From the NCBI RefSeq assembly GCF_027596085.1, contig NC_072471.1, positions 14,306,499-14,370,498 of the forward strand: 64,000 bases of DNA, given 5' to 3'. The notes under the pieces were generated by a model. It had not been told where the DNA came from. It saw nothing but the letters and a program-made list of their open reading frames with translations, and made no database searches. Position 1 is the first letter of the stretch. Each line of letters opens with the position of its first letter. The DNA comes from Anoplopoma fimbria (lineage: Eukaryota; Chordata; Actinopteri; Perciformes; Anoplopomatidae). A program made the position numbers and the translations under genes. Below are positions 24,106-37,800 of this stretch, in pieces.

Positions 24106-24527
24106 ATGTTGAAAAAAGTTAAAAAAAGTCATAGTATAGTATGTTGAAAAAAGTATAAAAAACGTCATTGTATAGTATGTCGAAAGAGTCATAGTATAGT
24201 ATGTGGAAAAAAGTTGAAAAAAAGTCATAGTATAGTATGTTGATAAAATAAAAAAAAGTCTTACTTATAGTATGTCGAAAAAAAATCAAAATATAGTATG
24301 TTGAAAAAAGTGTTAAAAAAGTCATAGTATAGTATGTTGAAAAAAGTCAAAATATAGTTTGTTGAAAAAAGTTGAAAAAAAGTCATAGTATAGTATGTCG
24401 AAAAAGTCAGAATATAGTATGTTTATAAAAGTGACAAAAGTCATAGTATAGGATGTCGAAAGAAGTCTGAATAAAGTATGTTTAAAAAAAAGTCAGTATT
24501 GTATGTCGAAAGGAGTCATCGTGTAAT

Positions 24528-24693
24528 AAATAATAATAATAATAATAATCAATCCTTTATTAGTCCCATGTTGGAAATTATTTTAACCCATCCCGGAGGA
24601 GCAGTGGGTATGCAATGAAGCGCCCGGGGAAGGTGTCTTGCTCAAGTGTAATATGAACCACCAACCTTGTGGTTAAAAAAAGTTACCTCAAAA
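24528..24693 (-). mobile_element. scrambled SINE, copy 2
   Basis: This copy lies in the next satellite unit after copy 1, at the same junction. SINE pieces ((ATT)n tail, CAATCCTTTATTAGTCCCA, GCGCCCGGGG, GTGTCTTGCTCAAG, ACCAACCTTGTGGTTA) are interleaved with satellite fragments such as GTGTAATATG and AAAAAAGTTA. It is either a multi-deletion derivative or an assembly chimera. Confidence 0.75.
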
Positions 24694-27600
24694 AAAAAGT
24701 CATAGTATAGTATGTTGAAAAAAGTATAAAAAACGTCATTGTATAGTATGTCGAAAGAGTCATAGTATAGTATGTGGAAAAAAGTTGAAAAAAAGTCATA
24801 GTATAGTATGTTGATAAAATAAAAAAAAGTCTTACTTATAGTATGTCGAAAAAAAATCAAAATATAGTATGTTGAAAAAAGTGTTAAAAAAGTCATAGTA
24901 TAGTATGTTGAAAAAAGTCAAAATATAGTTTGTTGAAAAAAGTTGAAAAAAAGTCATAGTATAGTATGTCGAAAAAGTCAGAATATAGTATGTTTATAAA
25001 AGTGACAAAAGTCATAGTATAGGATGTCGAAAGAAGTCTGAATAAAGTATGTTTAAAAAAAAAGTCAGTATTGTATGTCGAAAGGAGTCATCGTGTAATA
25101 TGTTGAAAAAAGTTAAAAAAAGTCATAGTATAGTATGTTGAAAAAAGTATAAAAAACGTCATTGTATAGTATGTCGAAAGAGTCATAGTATAGTATGTGG
25201 AAAAAAGTTGAAAAAAAGTCATAGTATAGTATGTTGATAAAATAAAAAAAAGTCTTACTTATAGTATGTCGAAAAAAAATCAAAATATAGTATGTTGAAA
25301 AAAGTGTTAAAAAAGTCATAGTATAGTATGTTGAAAAAAGTCAAAATATAGTTTGTTGAAAAAAGTTGAAAAAAGTCATAGTATAGTATGTCGAAAAAGT
25401 CAGAATATAGTATGTTTATAAAAGTGACAAAAGTCATAGTATAGGATGTCGAAAGAAGTCTGAATAAAGTATGTTTAAAAAAAAAGTCAGTATTGTATGT
25501 CGAAAGGAGTCAGTGTAATATGTTGAAAAAAGTTAAAAAAAAGTCATAGTATAGTATGTTGAAAAAAGTATAAAAAACGTCATTGTATAGTATGTCGAAA
25601 GAGTCATAGTATAGTATGTGGAAAAAAGTTGAAAAAAAGTCATAGTATAGTATGTTGATAAAATAAAAAAAAAAGTCTTACTTATAGTATGTCGAAAAAA
25701 AAATCAAAATATAGTATGTTGAAAAAAGTGTTAAAAAAGTCATAGTATAGTATGTTGAAAAAAGTCAAAATATAGTTTGTTGAAAAAAGTTGAAAAAAAG
25801 TCATAGTATAGTATGTCGAAAAAGTCAGAATATAGTATGTTTATAAAAGTGACAAAAGTCATAGTATAGGATGTCGAAAGAAGTCTGAATAAAGTATGTT
25901 TAAAAAAAAAAAAAAAAGTCAGTATTGTATGTCGAAAGGAGTCATCGTGTAATATGTTGAAAAAAGTTAAAAAAAGTCATAGTATAGTATGTTGAAAAAA
26001 GTATAAAAAACGTCATTGTATAGTATGTCGAAAGAGTCATAGTATAGTATGTGGAAAAAAGTTGAAAAAAAGTCATAGTATAGTATGTTGATAAAATAAA
26101 AAAAAGTCTTACTTATAGTATGTCGAAAAAAAATCAAAATATAGTATGTTGAAAAAAGTGTTAAAAAAGTCATAGTATAGTATGTTGAAAAAAGTCAAAA
26201 TATAGTTTGTTGAAAAAAGTTGAAAAAAAGTCATAGTATAGTATGTCGAAAAAGTCAGAATATAGTATGTTTATAAAAGTGACAAAAGTCATAGTATAGG
26301 ATGTCGAAAGAAGTCTGAATAAAGTATGTTTAAAAAAAAAAGTCAGTATTGTATAAAGTCATCGTTTATGTTGAAAAAGTTAAAAAAAAGTCATAGTATA
26401 GTATGTTGAAAAAAGTATAAAAAACGTCATTGTATAGTATGTCGAAAGAGTCATAGTATAGTATGTGGAAAAAAGTTGAAAAAAAGTCATAGTATAGTAT
26501 GTTGATAAAATAAAAAAAAGTCTTACTTATAGTATGTCGAAAAAAAATCTAAATATAGTATGTTAAAAAAGTCATAGTATAGTATGTTGAAAAAAGTCAA
26601 AATAAAAAAAAGTTGTCATAGTATAGTATGTTGAAAAAGTTGAAAAAGGTCATAGTAATGTTGATAAAAGTGTTAAAAAAGTCATAGTACAGTATATAGT
26701 ATGTTGAAATAAGTCATAGTATAGTATATCGAAAAGAGTCATAGGATAGTATGTTGAAAAAAGTTGAAAAAAAGTCATAGTATAGTATGTTGATAAAATA
26801 AAAAAAAGTCTTAGTAAAGTATGTCGAAAAAAGTCAAAATATAGTATGTTGAAAAAAGTGTTTAAAAAGTCATAGTATAGTATGTTGAAATAAGTCATAG
26901 TGTAGTATGTTGAAGAAAGTGTAAAAGAAGTCAGAATAGTATGTCGAAAAAAAGTCATAGTATTGTATGTTGATAAAATAAAAAAAAAGTCTTAGTTGAA
27001 AAAAGTCAGAATATAGTATGTTGAAAAAAGTCATAGTATTTTATGTCGAAAATAGTTGACAAAAGGTCATAGTATAGTATGTCATTATAAAAGGCAGAAT
27101 ATAGTATGTTGAAAAAAAAAATCGTCATAGTATTGTATGTCGAAAAAGTCGACAAAAAGTCGTATAGTATGTTGAAGAAAGTGTTAAAAAGTCATGGTAT
27201 AGTATGTCGAAAAAAGTCATAGTGTCGTATGTTGAAAGTGTAAAAGAAGTCATAGAATAGTATGTCGAAAAAAAGTCATAGTATTGTATGTTGATAAAAT
27301 AAAAATAAAAGTCTTATCAAAGTATGTCGAAAAAAGTCAAAATATAGTTTGTTGAAAAAAGTGTTTAAAAGGTCATATTATAGTATGTCGAAAAAGTCAG
27401 AATATAGTATGTTTATAAAAGTGACAAAAGTCATAGTATAGTATGTCGAAAGAAGTCTGAATAAAGTATGTTTAAAAAAGTGTAAAAAAAGTCAGTATTG
27501 TATGTCGAAAGGAGTCATCGTGTAATATGTTGAAAAAAGTTTAAAAAAAGTCATAGTATAGTATGTTGAAAAAAGTATAAAAAACGTCATTGTATAGTAT

Positions 27601-30600
27601 GTCGAAAGAGTCATAGTATAGTATGTGGAAAAAAAAGTTGAAAAAAAGTCATAGTATAGTATGTTGATAAAATAAAAAAAAGTCTTACTTATAGTATGTC
27701 GAAAAAAAATCTAAATATAGTATGTTGAAAAAAGTGTTAAAAAAGTCATAGTATAGTATGTTGAAAAAAGTCAAAATATAGTTTGTTGAAAAAAGTTGAA
27801 AAAAAGTCATAGTATAGTATGTCGAAAAAGTCAGAATATAGTATGTTTATAAAAGTGACAAAAGTCATAGTATAGGATGTCGAAAGAAGTCTGAATAAAG
27901 TATGTTTAAAAAAAAAAAAGTCAGTATTGTATGTCGAAAGGAGTCATCGTGTAATATGTTGAAAAAAGTTAAAAAAAGTCATAGTATAGTATGTTGAAAA
28001 AAGTATAAAAAACGTCATTGTATAGTATGTCGAAAGAGTCATAGTATAGTATGTGGAAAAAAGTTGAAAAAAAGTCATAGTATAGTATGTTGATAAAATA
28101 AAAAAAAAAAGTCTTACTTATAGTATGTCGAAAAAAAATCAAAATATAGTATGTTGAAAAAAGTGTTAAAAAAGTCATAGTATAGTATGTTGAAAAAAGT
28201 CAAAATATAGTATGTTGAAAAAAGTTGAAAAAAAGTCATAGTATAGTATGTCGAAAAATAGTCAGTCATAGTATAGTATGTTGAAAAAAGTTGAAAAAAG
28301 TCATAGTATATATGTATGTCGAAAGTAAGTCAAAGAATAAAGTATGTAAAAAAGTCATAGTATAGTATGTTGATAAAATAAAAAAAAATCCTTAGTAAAA
28401 TGTCGAAAAAAGTCAAAATATAGTATGTTGAAAAAAGTGTTTAAAAAGTCATAGTATAGTATGTTGAAATAAGTCATAGTGTAGTATGTTGAAAAAAGTG
28501 TAAAAAAAGTCAGAATAGTATGTCGAAAAAAAGTCATAGTATTGTATGTTGATAAAATAAAAATAAAAGTCTTAGTTGAAAAAAGTCAGAATATAGTATG
28601 TTGAAAAAAGTCATAGTATTTTATGTCGAAAATAGTTGACAAAAGTCATAGTCATAGTATAGTATGTCATTATAAAAGTCATAATATAGTATGTTGAAAA
28701 AAGGAAAAAAACGTCATAGTATAGTATGTCGAAAAAAAATCAAAAAAGTATATAGTATGTTGAAAAAAGTGTTAAAAAGTCATAGTATAGTATGTTGATA
28801 AAAAGTCATAGTGTCGTATGTTGAAAGTGTAAAAAAGTATGTCGAAAAAAAATCAAAATATAGTATGTTGATAAAATAAAAAAAAAGTCTTAAAAGTATG
28901 TTGAAAAAAGTCAAAATATAGTAAAAAAAGTGTTTAAAAAAAGTCATAGTATAGTATGTCGAAAAAGTCAGAATATAGTATGTTTATAAAAGTGACAAAA
29001 GTCATAGTATAGGATGTCGAAAGAAGTCTGAATAAAGTATGTTTAAAAAAGTGTAAAAAAAAAGTCAGTATTGTATGTCGAAAGGAGTCATCGTGTAATA
29101 TGTTGAAAAAAGTTAAAAAAAGTCATAGTATAGTATGTTGAAAAAAGTATAAAAAACGTCATTGTATAGTATGTCGAAAGAGTCATAGTATAGTATGTGG
29201 AAAAAAGTTGAAAAAAAGTCATAGTATAGTATGTTGATAAAATAAAAAAAAGTCTTACTTATAGTATGTCGAAAAAAAAAATCAAAATATAGTATGTTGA
29301 AAAAAGTGTTAAAAAAGTCATAGTATAGTATGTTGAAAAAAGTCAAAATATAGTTTGTTGAAAAAAGTTGAAAAAAAGTCATAGTATAGTATGTCGAAAA
29401 AGTCAGAATATAGTATGTTTATAAAAGTGACAAAAGTCATAGTATAGGATGTCGAAAGAAGTCTGAATAAAGTATGTTTAAAAAAAAAAAGTCAGTATTG
29501 TATGTCGAAAGGAGTCATCGTGTAATATGTTGAAAAAAGTTAAAAAAAGTCATAGTATAGTATGTTGAAAAAAGTATAAAAAACGTCATTGTATAGTATG
29601 TCGAAAGAGTCATAGTATAGTATGTGGAAAAAAGTTGAAAAAAAGTCATAGTATAGTATGTTGATAAAATAAAAAAAGTCTTACTTATAGTATGTCGAAA
29701 AAAAATCAAAATATAGTATGTTGAAAAAAGTGTTAAAAAAGTCATAGTATAGTATGTTGAAAAAAGTCAAAATATAGTTTGTTGAAAAAAGTTGAAAAAA
29801 AGTCATAGTATAGTATGTCGAAAAAGTCAGAATATAGTATGTTTATAAAAGTGACAAAAGTCATAGTATAGGATGTCGAAAGAAGTCTGAATAAAGTATG
29901 TTTAAAAAAAAAAGTCAGTATTGTATGTCGAAAGGAGTCATCGTGTAATATGTTGAAAAGTTAAAAAAAAGTCATAGTATAGTATGTTGAAAAAAGTATA
30001 AAAAACGTCATTGTATAGTATGTCGAAAGAGTCATAGTATAGTATGTGGAAAAAAGTTGAAAAAAAGTCATAGTATAGTATGTTGATAAAATAAAAAAAA
30101 GTCTTACTTATAGTATGTCGAAAAAAAAATCAAAATATAGTATGTTGAAAAAAGTGTTAAAAAAGTCATAGTATAGTATGTTGAAAAAAGTCAAAATATA
30201 GTTTGTTGAAAAAAGTTGAAAAAAAGTCATAGTATAGTATGTCGAAAAAGTCAGAATATAGTATGTTTATAAAAGTGACAAAAGTCATAGTATAGGATGT
30301 CGAAAGAAGTCTGAATAAAGTATGTTTAAAAAAAAAGTCAGTATTGTATGTCGAAAGGAGTCATCGTGTAATATGTTGAAAAAAGTTAAAAAAAGTCATA
30401 GTATAGTATGTTGAAAAAAGTATAAAAAACGTCATTGTATAGTATGTCGAAAGAGTCATAGTATAGTATGTGGAAAAAAGTTGAAAAAAAGTCATAGTAT
30501 AGTATGTTGATAAAATAAAAAAAAGTCTTACTTATAGTATGTCGAAAAAAAATCAAAATATAGTATGTTGAAAAAAGTGTTAAAAAAGTCATAGTATAGT

Positions 30601-31648
30601 ATGTTGAAAAAAGTCAAAATATAGTTTGTTGAAAAAAGTTGAAAAAAAGTCATAGTATAGTATGTCGAAAAAGTCAGAATATAGTATGTTTATAAAAGTG
30701 ACAAAAGTCATAGTATAGGATGTCGAAAGAAGTCTGAATAAAGTATGTTTAAAAAAAAAAGTCAGTATTGTATGTCGAAAGGAGTCATCGTGTAATATGT
30801 TGAAAAAAGTTAAAAAAAGTCATAGTATAGTATGTTGAAAAAAGTATAAAAAACGTCATTGTATAGTATGTCGAAAGAGTCATAGTATAGTATGTGGAAA
30901 AAAGTTGAAAAAAAGTCATAGTATAGTATGTTGATAAAATAAAAAAAGTCTTACTTATAGTAGTATGTCGAAAAAAAATCAAAATATAGTATGTTGAAAA
31001 AAGTGTTAAAAAAGTCATAGTATAGTATGTTGAAAAAAGTCAAAATATAGTTTGTTGAAAAAAGTTGAAAAAAAGTCATAGTATAGTATGTCGAAAAAGT
31101 CAGAATATAGTATGTTTATAAAAGTGACAAAAGTCATAGTATAGGATGTCGAAAGAAGTCTGAATAAAGTATGTTTAAAAAAAAAAAGTCAGTATTGTAT
31201 GTCGAAAGGAGTCATCGTGTAATATGTTGAAAAAAGTTAAAAAAAGTCATAGTATAGTATGTTGAAAAAAGTATAAAAAACGTCATTGTATAGTATGTCG
31301 AAAGAGTCATAGTATAGTATGTGGAAAAAAGTTGAAAAAAAGTCATAGTATAGTATGTTGATAAAATAAAAAAAAGTCTTACTTATAGTATGTCGAAAAA
31401 AAAATCAAAATATAGTATGTTGAAAAAAGTGTTAAAAAAGTCATAGTATAGTATGTTGAAAAAAGTCAAAATATAGTTTGTTGAAAAAAGTTGAAAAAAA
31501 GTCATAGTATAGTATGTCGAAAAAGTCAGAATATAGTATGTTTATAAAAGTGACAAAAGTCATAGTATAGGATGTCGAAAGAAGTCTGAATAAAGTATGT
31601 TTAAAAAAAAAGTCAGTATTGTATGTCGAAAGGAGTCATCGTGTAATA

Positions 31649-31869
31649 TAATAATAATAATAATAATAATCAATCCTTTATTAGTCCCACAATGGGGAAA
31701 TTATTTCTCTGCATTTAACCCATCCCGGAGGAGCAGTGGGCTGCAATGAAAGCCACTTTGGGTTAGGTGTCTTGCTCAAGGACACCTCGGCATGTTGCCG
31801 GTAGAGGGGTTTGAACCACCAACCTTGTGGTTACGGGACAAGCGCTCTACCTCATGTGCCACAGCCGCC
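31649..31869 (-). mobile_element. tRNA-derived SINE in satellite, copy 3
   Basis: Same family, orientation and satellite junction as the copy at 23.9 kb. It has GGAGGAGCAGT, which copy 1 lacks, and lacks GCGCCCGGGGAG, which copy 1 has. The head with its A and B box-like motifs is complete. Confidence 0.88.
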
Positions 31870-34800
31870 ATGTTGAAAAAAGTTAAAAAAAAGTCATAGT
31901 ATAGTATGTTGAAAAAAGTATAAAAAACGTCATTGTATAGTATGTCGAAAGAGTCATAGTATGTGGAAAAAAGTTGAAAAAAAGTCATAGTATAGTATGT
32001 TGATAAAATAAAAAAAAGTCTTACTTATAGTATGTCGAAAAAAAATCAAAATATAGTATGTTGAAAAAAGTGTTAAAAAAGTCATAGTATAGTATGTTGA
32101 AAAAAGTCAAAATATAGTTTGTTGAAAAAAGTTGAAAAAAAGTCATAGTATAGTATGTCGAAAAAGTCAGAATATAGTATGTTTATAAAAGTGACAAAAG
32201 TCATAGTATAGGATGTCGAAAGAAGTCTGAATAAAGTATGTTTAAAAAAAAAGTCAGTATTGTATGTCGAAAGGAGTCATCGTGTAATATGTTGAAAAAA
32301 GTTAAAAAAAAGTCATAGTATAGTATGTTGAAAAAAGTATAAAAAACGTCATTGTATAGTATGTCGAAAGAGTCATAGTATAGTATGTGGAAAAAAGTTG
32401 AAAAAAAGTCATAGTATAGTATGTTGATAAAATAAAAAAAAGTCTTACTTATAGTATGTCGAAAAAAAATCAAAATATAGTATGTTGAAAAAAGTGTTAA
32501 AAAAGTCATAGTATAGTATGTTGAAAAAAGTCAAAATATAGTTTGTTGAAAAAAGTTGAAAAAAAGTCATAGTATAGTATGTCGAAAAAGTCAGAATATA
32601 GTATGTTTATAAAAGTGACAAAAGTCATAGTATAGGATGTCGAAAGAAGTCTGAATAAAGTATGTTTAAAAAAAAAGTCAGTATTGTATGTCGAAAGGAG
32701 TCATCGTGTAATATGTTGAAAAAAGTTAAAAAAAAGTCATAGTATAGTATGTTGAAAAAAGTATAAAAAACGTCATTGTATAGTATGTCGAAAGAGTCAT
32801 AGTATAGTATGTGGAAAAAAGTTGAAAAAAAGTCATAGTATAGTATGTTGATAAAATAAAAAAAAGTCTTACTTATAGTATGTCGAAAAAAAATCAAAAT
32901 ATAGTATGTTGAAAAAAGTGTTAAAAAAGTCATAGTATAGTATGTTGAAAAAAGTCAAAATATTTGTTGAAAAAAGTTGAAAAAAAGTCATAGTATAGTA
33001 TGTCGAAAAAGTCAGAATATAGTATGTTTATAAAAGTGACAAAAGTCATAGTATAGGATGTCGAAAGAAGTCTGAATAAAGTATGTTTAAAAAAAAAAGT
33101 CAGTATTGTATGTCGAAAGGAGTCATCGTGTAATATGTTGAAAAAAGTTAAAAAAAGTCATAGTATAGTATGTTGAAAAAAGTATAAAAAACGTCATTGT
33201 ATAGTATGTCGAAAGAGTCATAGTATAGTATGTGGAAAAAAGTTGAAAAAAAGTCATAGTATAGTATGTTGATAAAATAAAAAAAAAAGTCTTACTTATA
33301 GTATGTCGAAAAAAAAATCAAAATATAGTATGTTGAAAAAAGTGTTAAAAAAGTCATAGTATAGTATGTTGAAAAAAAAAATATAGTTTGTTGAAAAAAG
33401 TTGAAAAAAAGTCATAGTATAGTATGTCGAAAAAGTCAGAATATAGTATGTTTATAAAAGTGACAAAAGTCATAGTATAGGATGTCGAAAGAAGTCTGAA
33501 TAAAGTATGTTTAAAAAAAAAGTCAGTATTGTATGTCGAAAGGAGTCATCGTGTAATATGTTGAAAAAAGTTAAAAAAAAGTCATAGTATAGTATGTTGA
33601 AAAAAGTATAAAAAACGTCATTGTATAGTATGTCGAAAGAGTCATAGTATAGTATGTGGAAAAAAGTTGAAAAAAAGTCATAGTATAGTATGTTGATAAA
33701 ATAAAAAAAAGTCTTACTTATAGTATGTCGAAAAAAAAAATCAAAATATAGTATGTTGAAAAAAGTGTTAAAAAAGTCATAGTATAGTATGTTGAAAAAA
33801 GTCAAAATATAGTTTGTTGAAAAAAGTTGAAAAAAAGTCATAGTATAGTATGTCGAAAAAGTCAGAATATAGTATGTTTATAAAAGTGACAAAAGTCATA
33901 GTATAGGATGTCGAAAGAAGTCTGAATAAAGTATGTTTAAAAAAAAGTCAGTATTGTATGTCGAAAGGAGTCATCGTGTAATATGTTGAAAAAAGTTAAA
34001 AAAAAAAGTCATAGTATAGTATGTTGAAAAAAGTATAAAAAACGTCATTGTATAGTATGTCGAAAGAGTCATAGTATAGTATGTGGAAAAAAGTTGAAAA
34101 AAAGTCATAGTATAGTATGTTGATAAAATAAAAAAAAGTCTTACTTATAGTATGTCGAAAAAAAATCAAAATATAGTATGTTGAAAAAAGTGTTAAAAAA
34201 GTCATAGTATAGTATGTTGAAAAAAGTCAAAATATAGTTTGTTGAAAAAAGTTGAAAAAAAGTCATAGTATAGTATGTCGAAAAAGTCAGAATATAGTAT
34301 GTTTATAAAAGTGACAAAAGTCATAGTATAGGATGTCGAAAGAAGTCTGAATAATGTATGTTTAAAAAAAAAGTCAGTATTGTATGTCGAAAGGAGTCAT
34401 CGTGTAATATGTTGAAAAAAGTTAAAAAAAAGTCATAGTATAGTATGTTGAAAAAAGTATAAAAAACGTTTGTATAGTATGTCGAAAGAGTCATAGTATA
34501 GTATGTGGAAAAAAGTTGAAAAAAAGTCATAGTATAGTATGTTGATAAAATAAAAAAAAGTCTTACTTATAGTATGTCGAAAAAAAAAATCAAAATATAG
34601 TATGTTGAAAAAAGTGTTAAAAAAGTCATAGTATAGTATGTTGAAAAAAGTCAAAATATAGTTTGTTGAAAAAAGTTGAAAAAAAGTCATAGTATAGTAT
34701 GTCGAAAAAGTCAGAATATAGTATGTTTATAAAAGTGACAAAAGTCATAGTATAGGATGTCGAAAGAAGTCTGAATAAAGTATGTTTAAAAAAAAAAAAA

Positions 34801-37800
34801 AGTCAGTATTGTATGTCGAAAGGAGTCATCGTGTAATATGTTGAAAAAAGTTAAAAAAAGTCATAGTATAGTATGTTGAAAAAAGTATAAAAAACGTCAT
34901 TGTATAGTATGTCGAAAGAGTCATAGTATAGTATGTGGAAAAAAGTTGAAAAAAAGTCATAGTATAGTATGTTGATAAAATAAAAAAAAGTCTTACTTAT
35001 AGTATGTCGAAAAAAAAATCAAAATATAGTATGTTGAAAAAAGTGTTAAAAAAGTCATAGTATAGTATGTTGAAAAAAGTCAAAATATAGTTTGTTGAAA
35101 AAAGTTGAAAAAAAGTCATAGTATAGTATGTCGAAAAAGTCAGAATATAGTATGTTTATAAAAGTGACAAAAGTCATAGTATAGGATGTCGAAAGAAGTC
35201 TGAATAAAGTATGTTTAAAAAAATTGTATGTCAGTATTGTATGTCGAAAGGAGTCATCGTGTAATATGTTGAAAAAAGTTAAAAAAAAGTCATAGTATAG
35301 TATGTTGAAAAAAAAAAAAGTATAAAAAAAAAAGTATAAAAAACGTCATTGTATAGTATGTCGAAAGAGTCATAGTATAGTATGTGGAAAAAAGTTGAAA
35401 AAAAGTCATAGTATAGTATGTTGATAAAATAAAAAAAAGTCTTACTTATAGTATGTCGAAAAAAAATCAAAATATAGTATGTTGAAAAAAGTGTTAAAAA
35501 AGTCATAGTATAGTATGTTGAAAAAAGTCAAAATATAGTTTGTTGAAAAAAGTTGAAAAAAAGTCATAGTATAGTATGTCGAAAAAGTCAGAATATAGTA
35601 TGTTTATAAAAGTGACAAAAGTCATAGTATAGGATGTCGAAAGAAGTCTGAATAAAGTATGTTTAAAAAAAAAGTCAGTATTGTATGTCGAAAGGAGTCA
35701 TCGTGTAATATGTTGAAAAAAGTTAAAAAAAGTCATAGTATAGTATGTTGAAAAAAGTATAAAAAACGTCATTGTATAGTATGTCGAAAGAGTCATAGTA
35801 TAGTATGTGGAAAAAAGTTGAAAAAAAGTCATAGTATAGTATGTTGATAAAATAAAAAAAAAAAAGTCTTACTTATAGTATGTCGAAAAAAAATCAAAAT
35901 ATAGTATGTTGAAAAAAGTGTTAAAAAAGTCATAGTATAGTATGTTGAAAAAAGTCAAAATATAGTTTGTTGAAAAAAGTTGAAAAAAAGTCATAGTATA
36001 GTATGTCGAAAAAGTCAGAATATAGTATGTTTATAAAAGTGACAAAAGTCATAGTATAGGATGTCGAAAGAAGTCTGAATAAAGTATGTTTAAAAAAAAA
36101 AGTCAGTATTGTATGTCGAAAGGAGTCATCGTGTAATATGTTGAAAAAAGTTAAAAAAAAGTCATAGTATAGTATGTTGAAAAAAGTATAAAAAACGTCA
36201 TTGTATAGTATGTCGAAAGAGTCATAGTATAGTATGTGGAAAAAAGTTGAAAAAAAGTCATAGTATAGTATGTTGATAAAATAAAAAAAAGTCTTACTTA
36301 TAGTATGTCGAAAAAAAAATCAAAATATAGTATGTTGAAAAAAGTGTTAAAAAAGTCATAGTATAGTATGTTGAAAAAGTCAAAATATAGTTTGTTGAAA
36401 AAAGTTGAAAAAAAGTCATAGTATAGTATGTCGAAAAAGTCAGAATATAGTATGTTTATAAAAGTGACAAAAGTCATAGTATAGGATGTCGAAAGAAGTC
36501 TGAATAAAGTATGTTTAAAAAAGTCAGTATTGTATGTCGAAAGGAGTCATCGTGTAATATGTTGAAAAAAATAATTAAAAAAAAGTCATAGTATAGTATG
36601 TTGAAAAAAGTATAAAAAACGTCATTGTATAGTATGTCGAAAGAGTCATAGTATAGTATGTGGAAAAAAGTTGAAAAAAAGTCATAGTATAGTATGTTGA
36701 TAAAATAAAAAAAAGTCTTACTTATAGTATGTCGAAAAAAAAATCAAAATATAGTATGTTGAAAAAAGTGTTAAAAAAGTCATAGTATAGTATGTTGAAA
36801 AAAGTCAAAATATAGTTTGTTGAAAAAAGTTGAAAAAAAGTCATAGTATAGTATGTCGAAAAAGTCAGAATATAGTATGTTTATAAAAGTGACAAAAGTC
36901 ATAGTATAGGATGTCGAAAGAAGTCTGAATAAAGTATGTTTAAAAAAAAAAAGTCAGTATTGTATGTCGAAAGGAGTCATCGTGTAATATGTTGAAAAAA
37001 AAAGTTAAAAAAAAGTCATAGTATAGTATGTTGAAAAAAGTATAAAAAACGTCATTGTATAGTATGTCGAAAGAGTCATAGTATAGTATGTGGAAAAAAG
37101 TTGAAAAAAAGTCATAGTATAGTATGTTGATAAAATAAAAAAAGTCTTACTTATAGTATGTCGAAAAAAAATCAAAATATAGTATGTTGAAAAAAGTGTT
37201 AAAAAAGTCATAGTATAGTATGTTGAAAAAAGTCAAAATATAGTTTGTTGAAAAAAGTTGAAAAAAAGTCATAGTATAGTATGTCGAAAAAGTCAGAATA
37301 TAGTATGTTTATAAAAGTGACAAAAGTCATAGTATAGGATGTCGAAAGAAGTCTGAATAAAGTATGTTTAAAAAAAAAAAGTCAGTATTGTATGTCGAAA
37401 GGAGTCATCGTGTAATATGTTGAAAAAAGTTAAAAAAAGTCATAGTATAGTATGTTGAAAAAAGTATAAAAAACGTCATTGTATAGTATGTCGAAAGAGT
37501 CATAGTATAGTATGTGGAAAAAAGTTGAAAAAATAGTATGTCATAGTATAGTATGTTGATAAAATAAAAAAAGTCTTACTTATAGTATGTCGAAAAAAAT
37601 CAAAATATAGTATGTTGAAAAAAGTGTTAAAAAAGTCATAGTATAGTATGTTGAAAAAAGTCAAAATATAGTTTGTTGAAAAAAGTTGAAAAAAAGTCAT
37701 AGTATAGTATGTCGAAAAAGTCAGAATATAGTATGTTTATAAAAGTGACAAAAGTCATAGTATAGGATGTCGAAAGAAGTCTGAATAAAGTATGTTTAAA

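Noticed and set aside
23962..24147. 61-codon + strand frame
   Set aside because: It is the antisense of the SINE body running into satellite.
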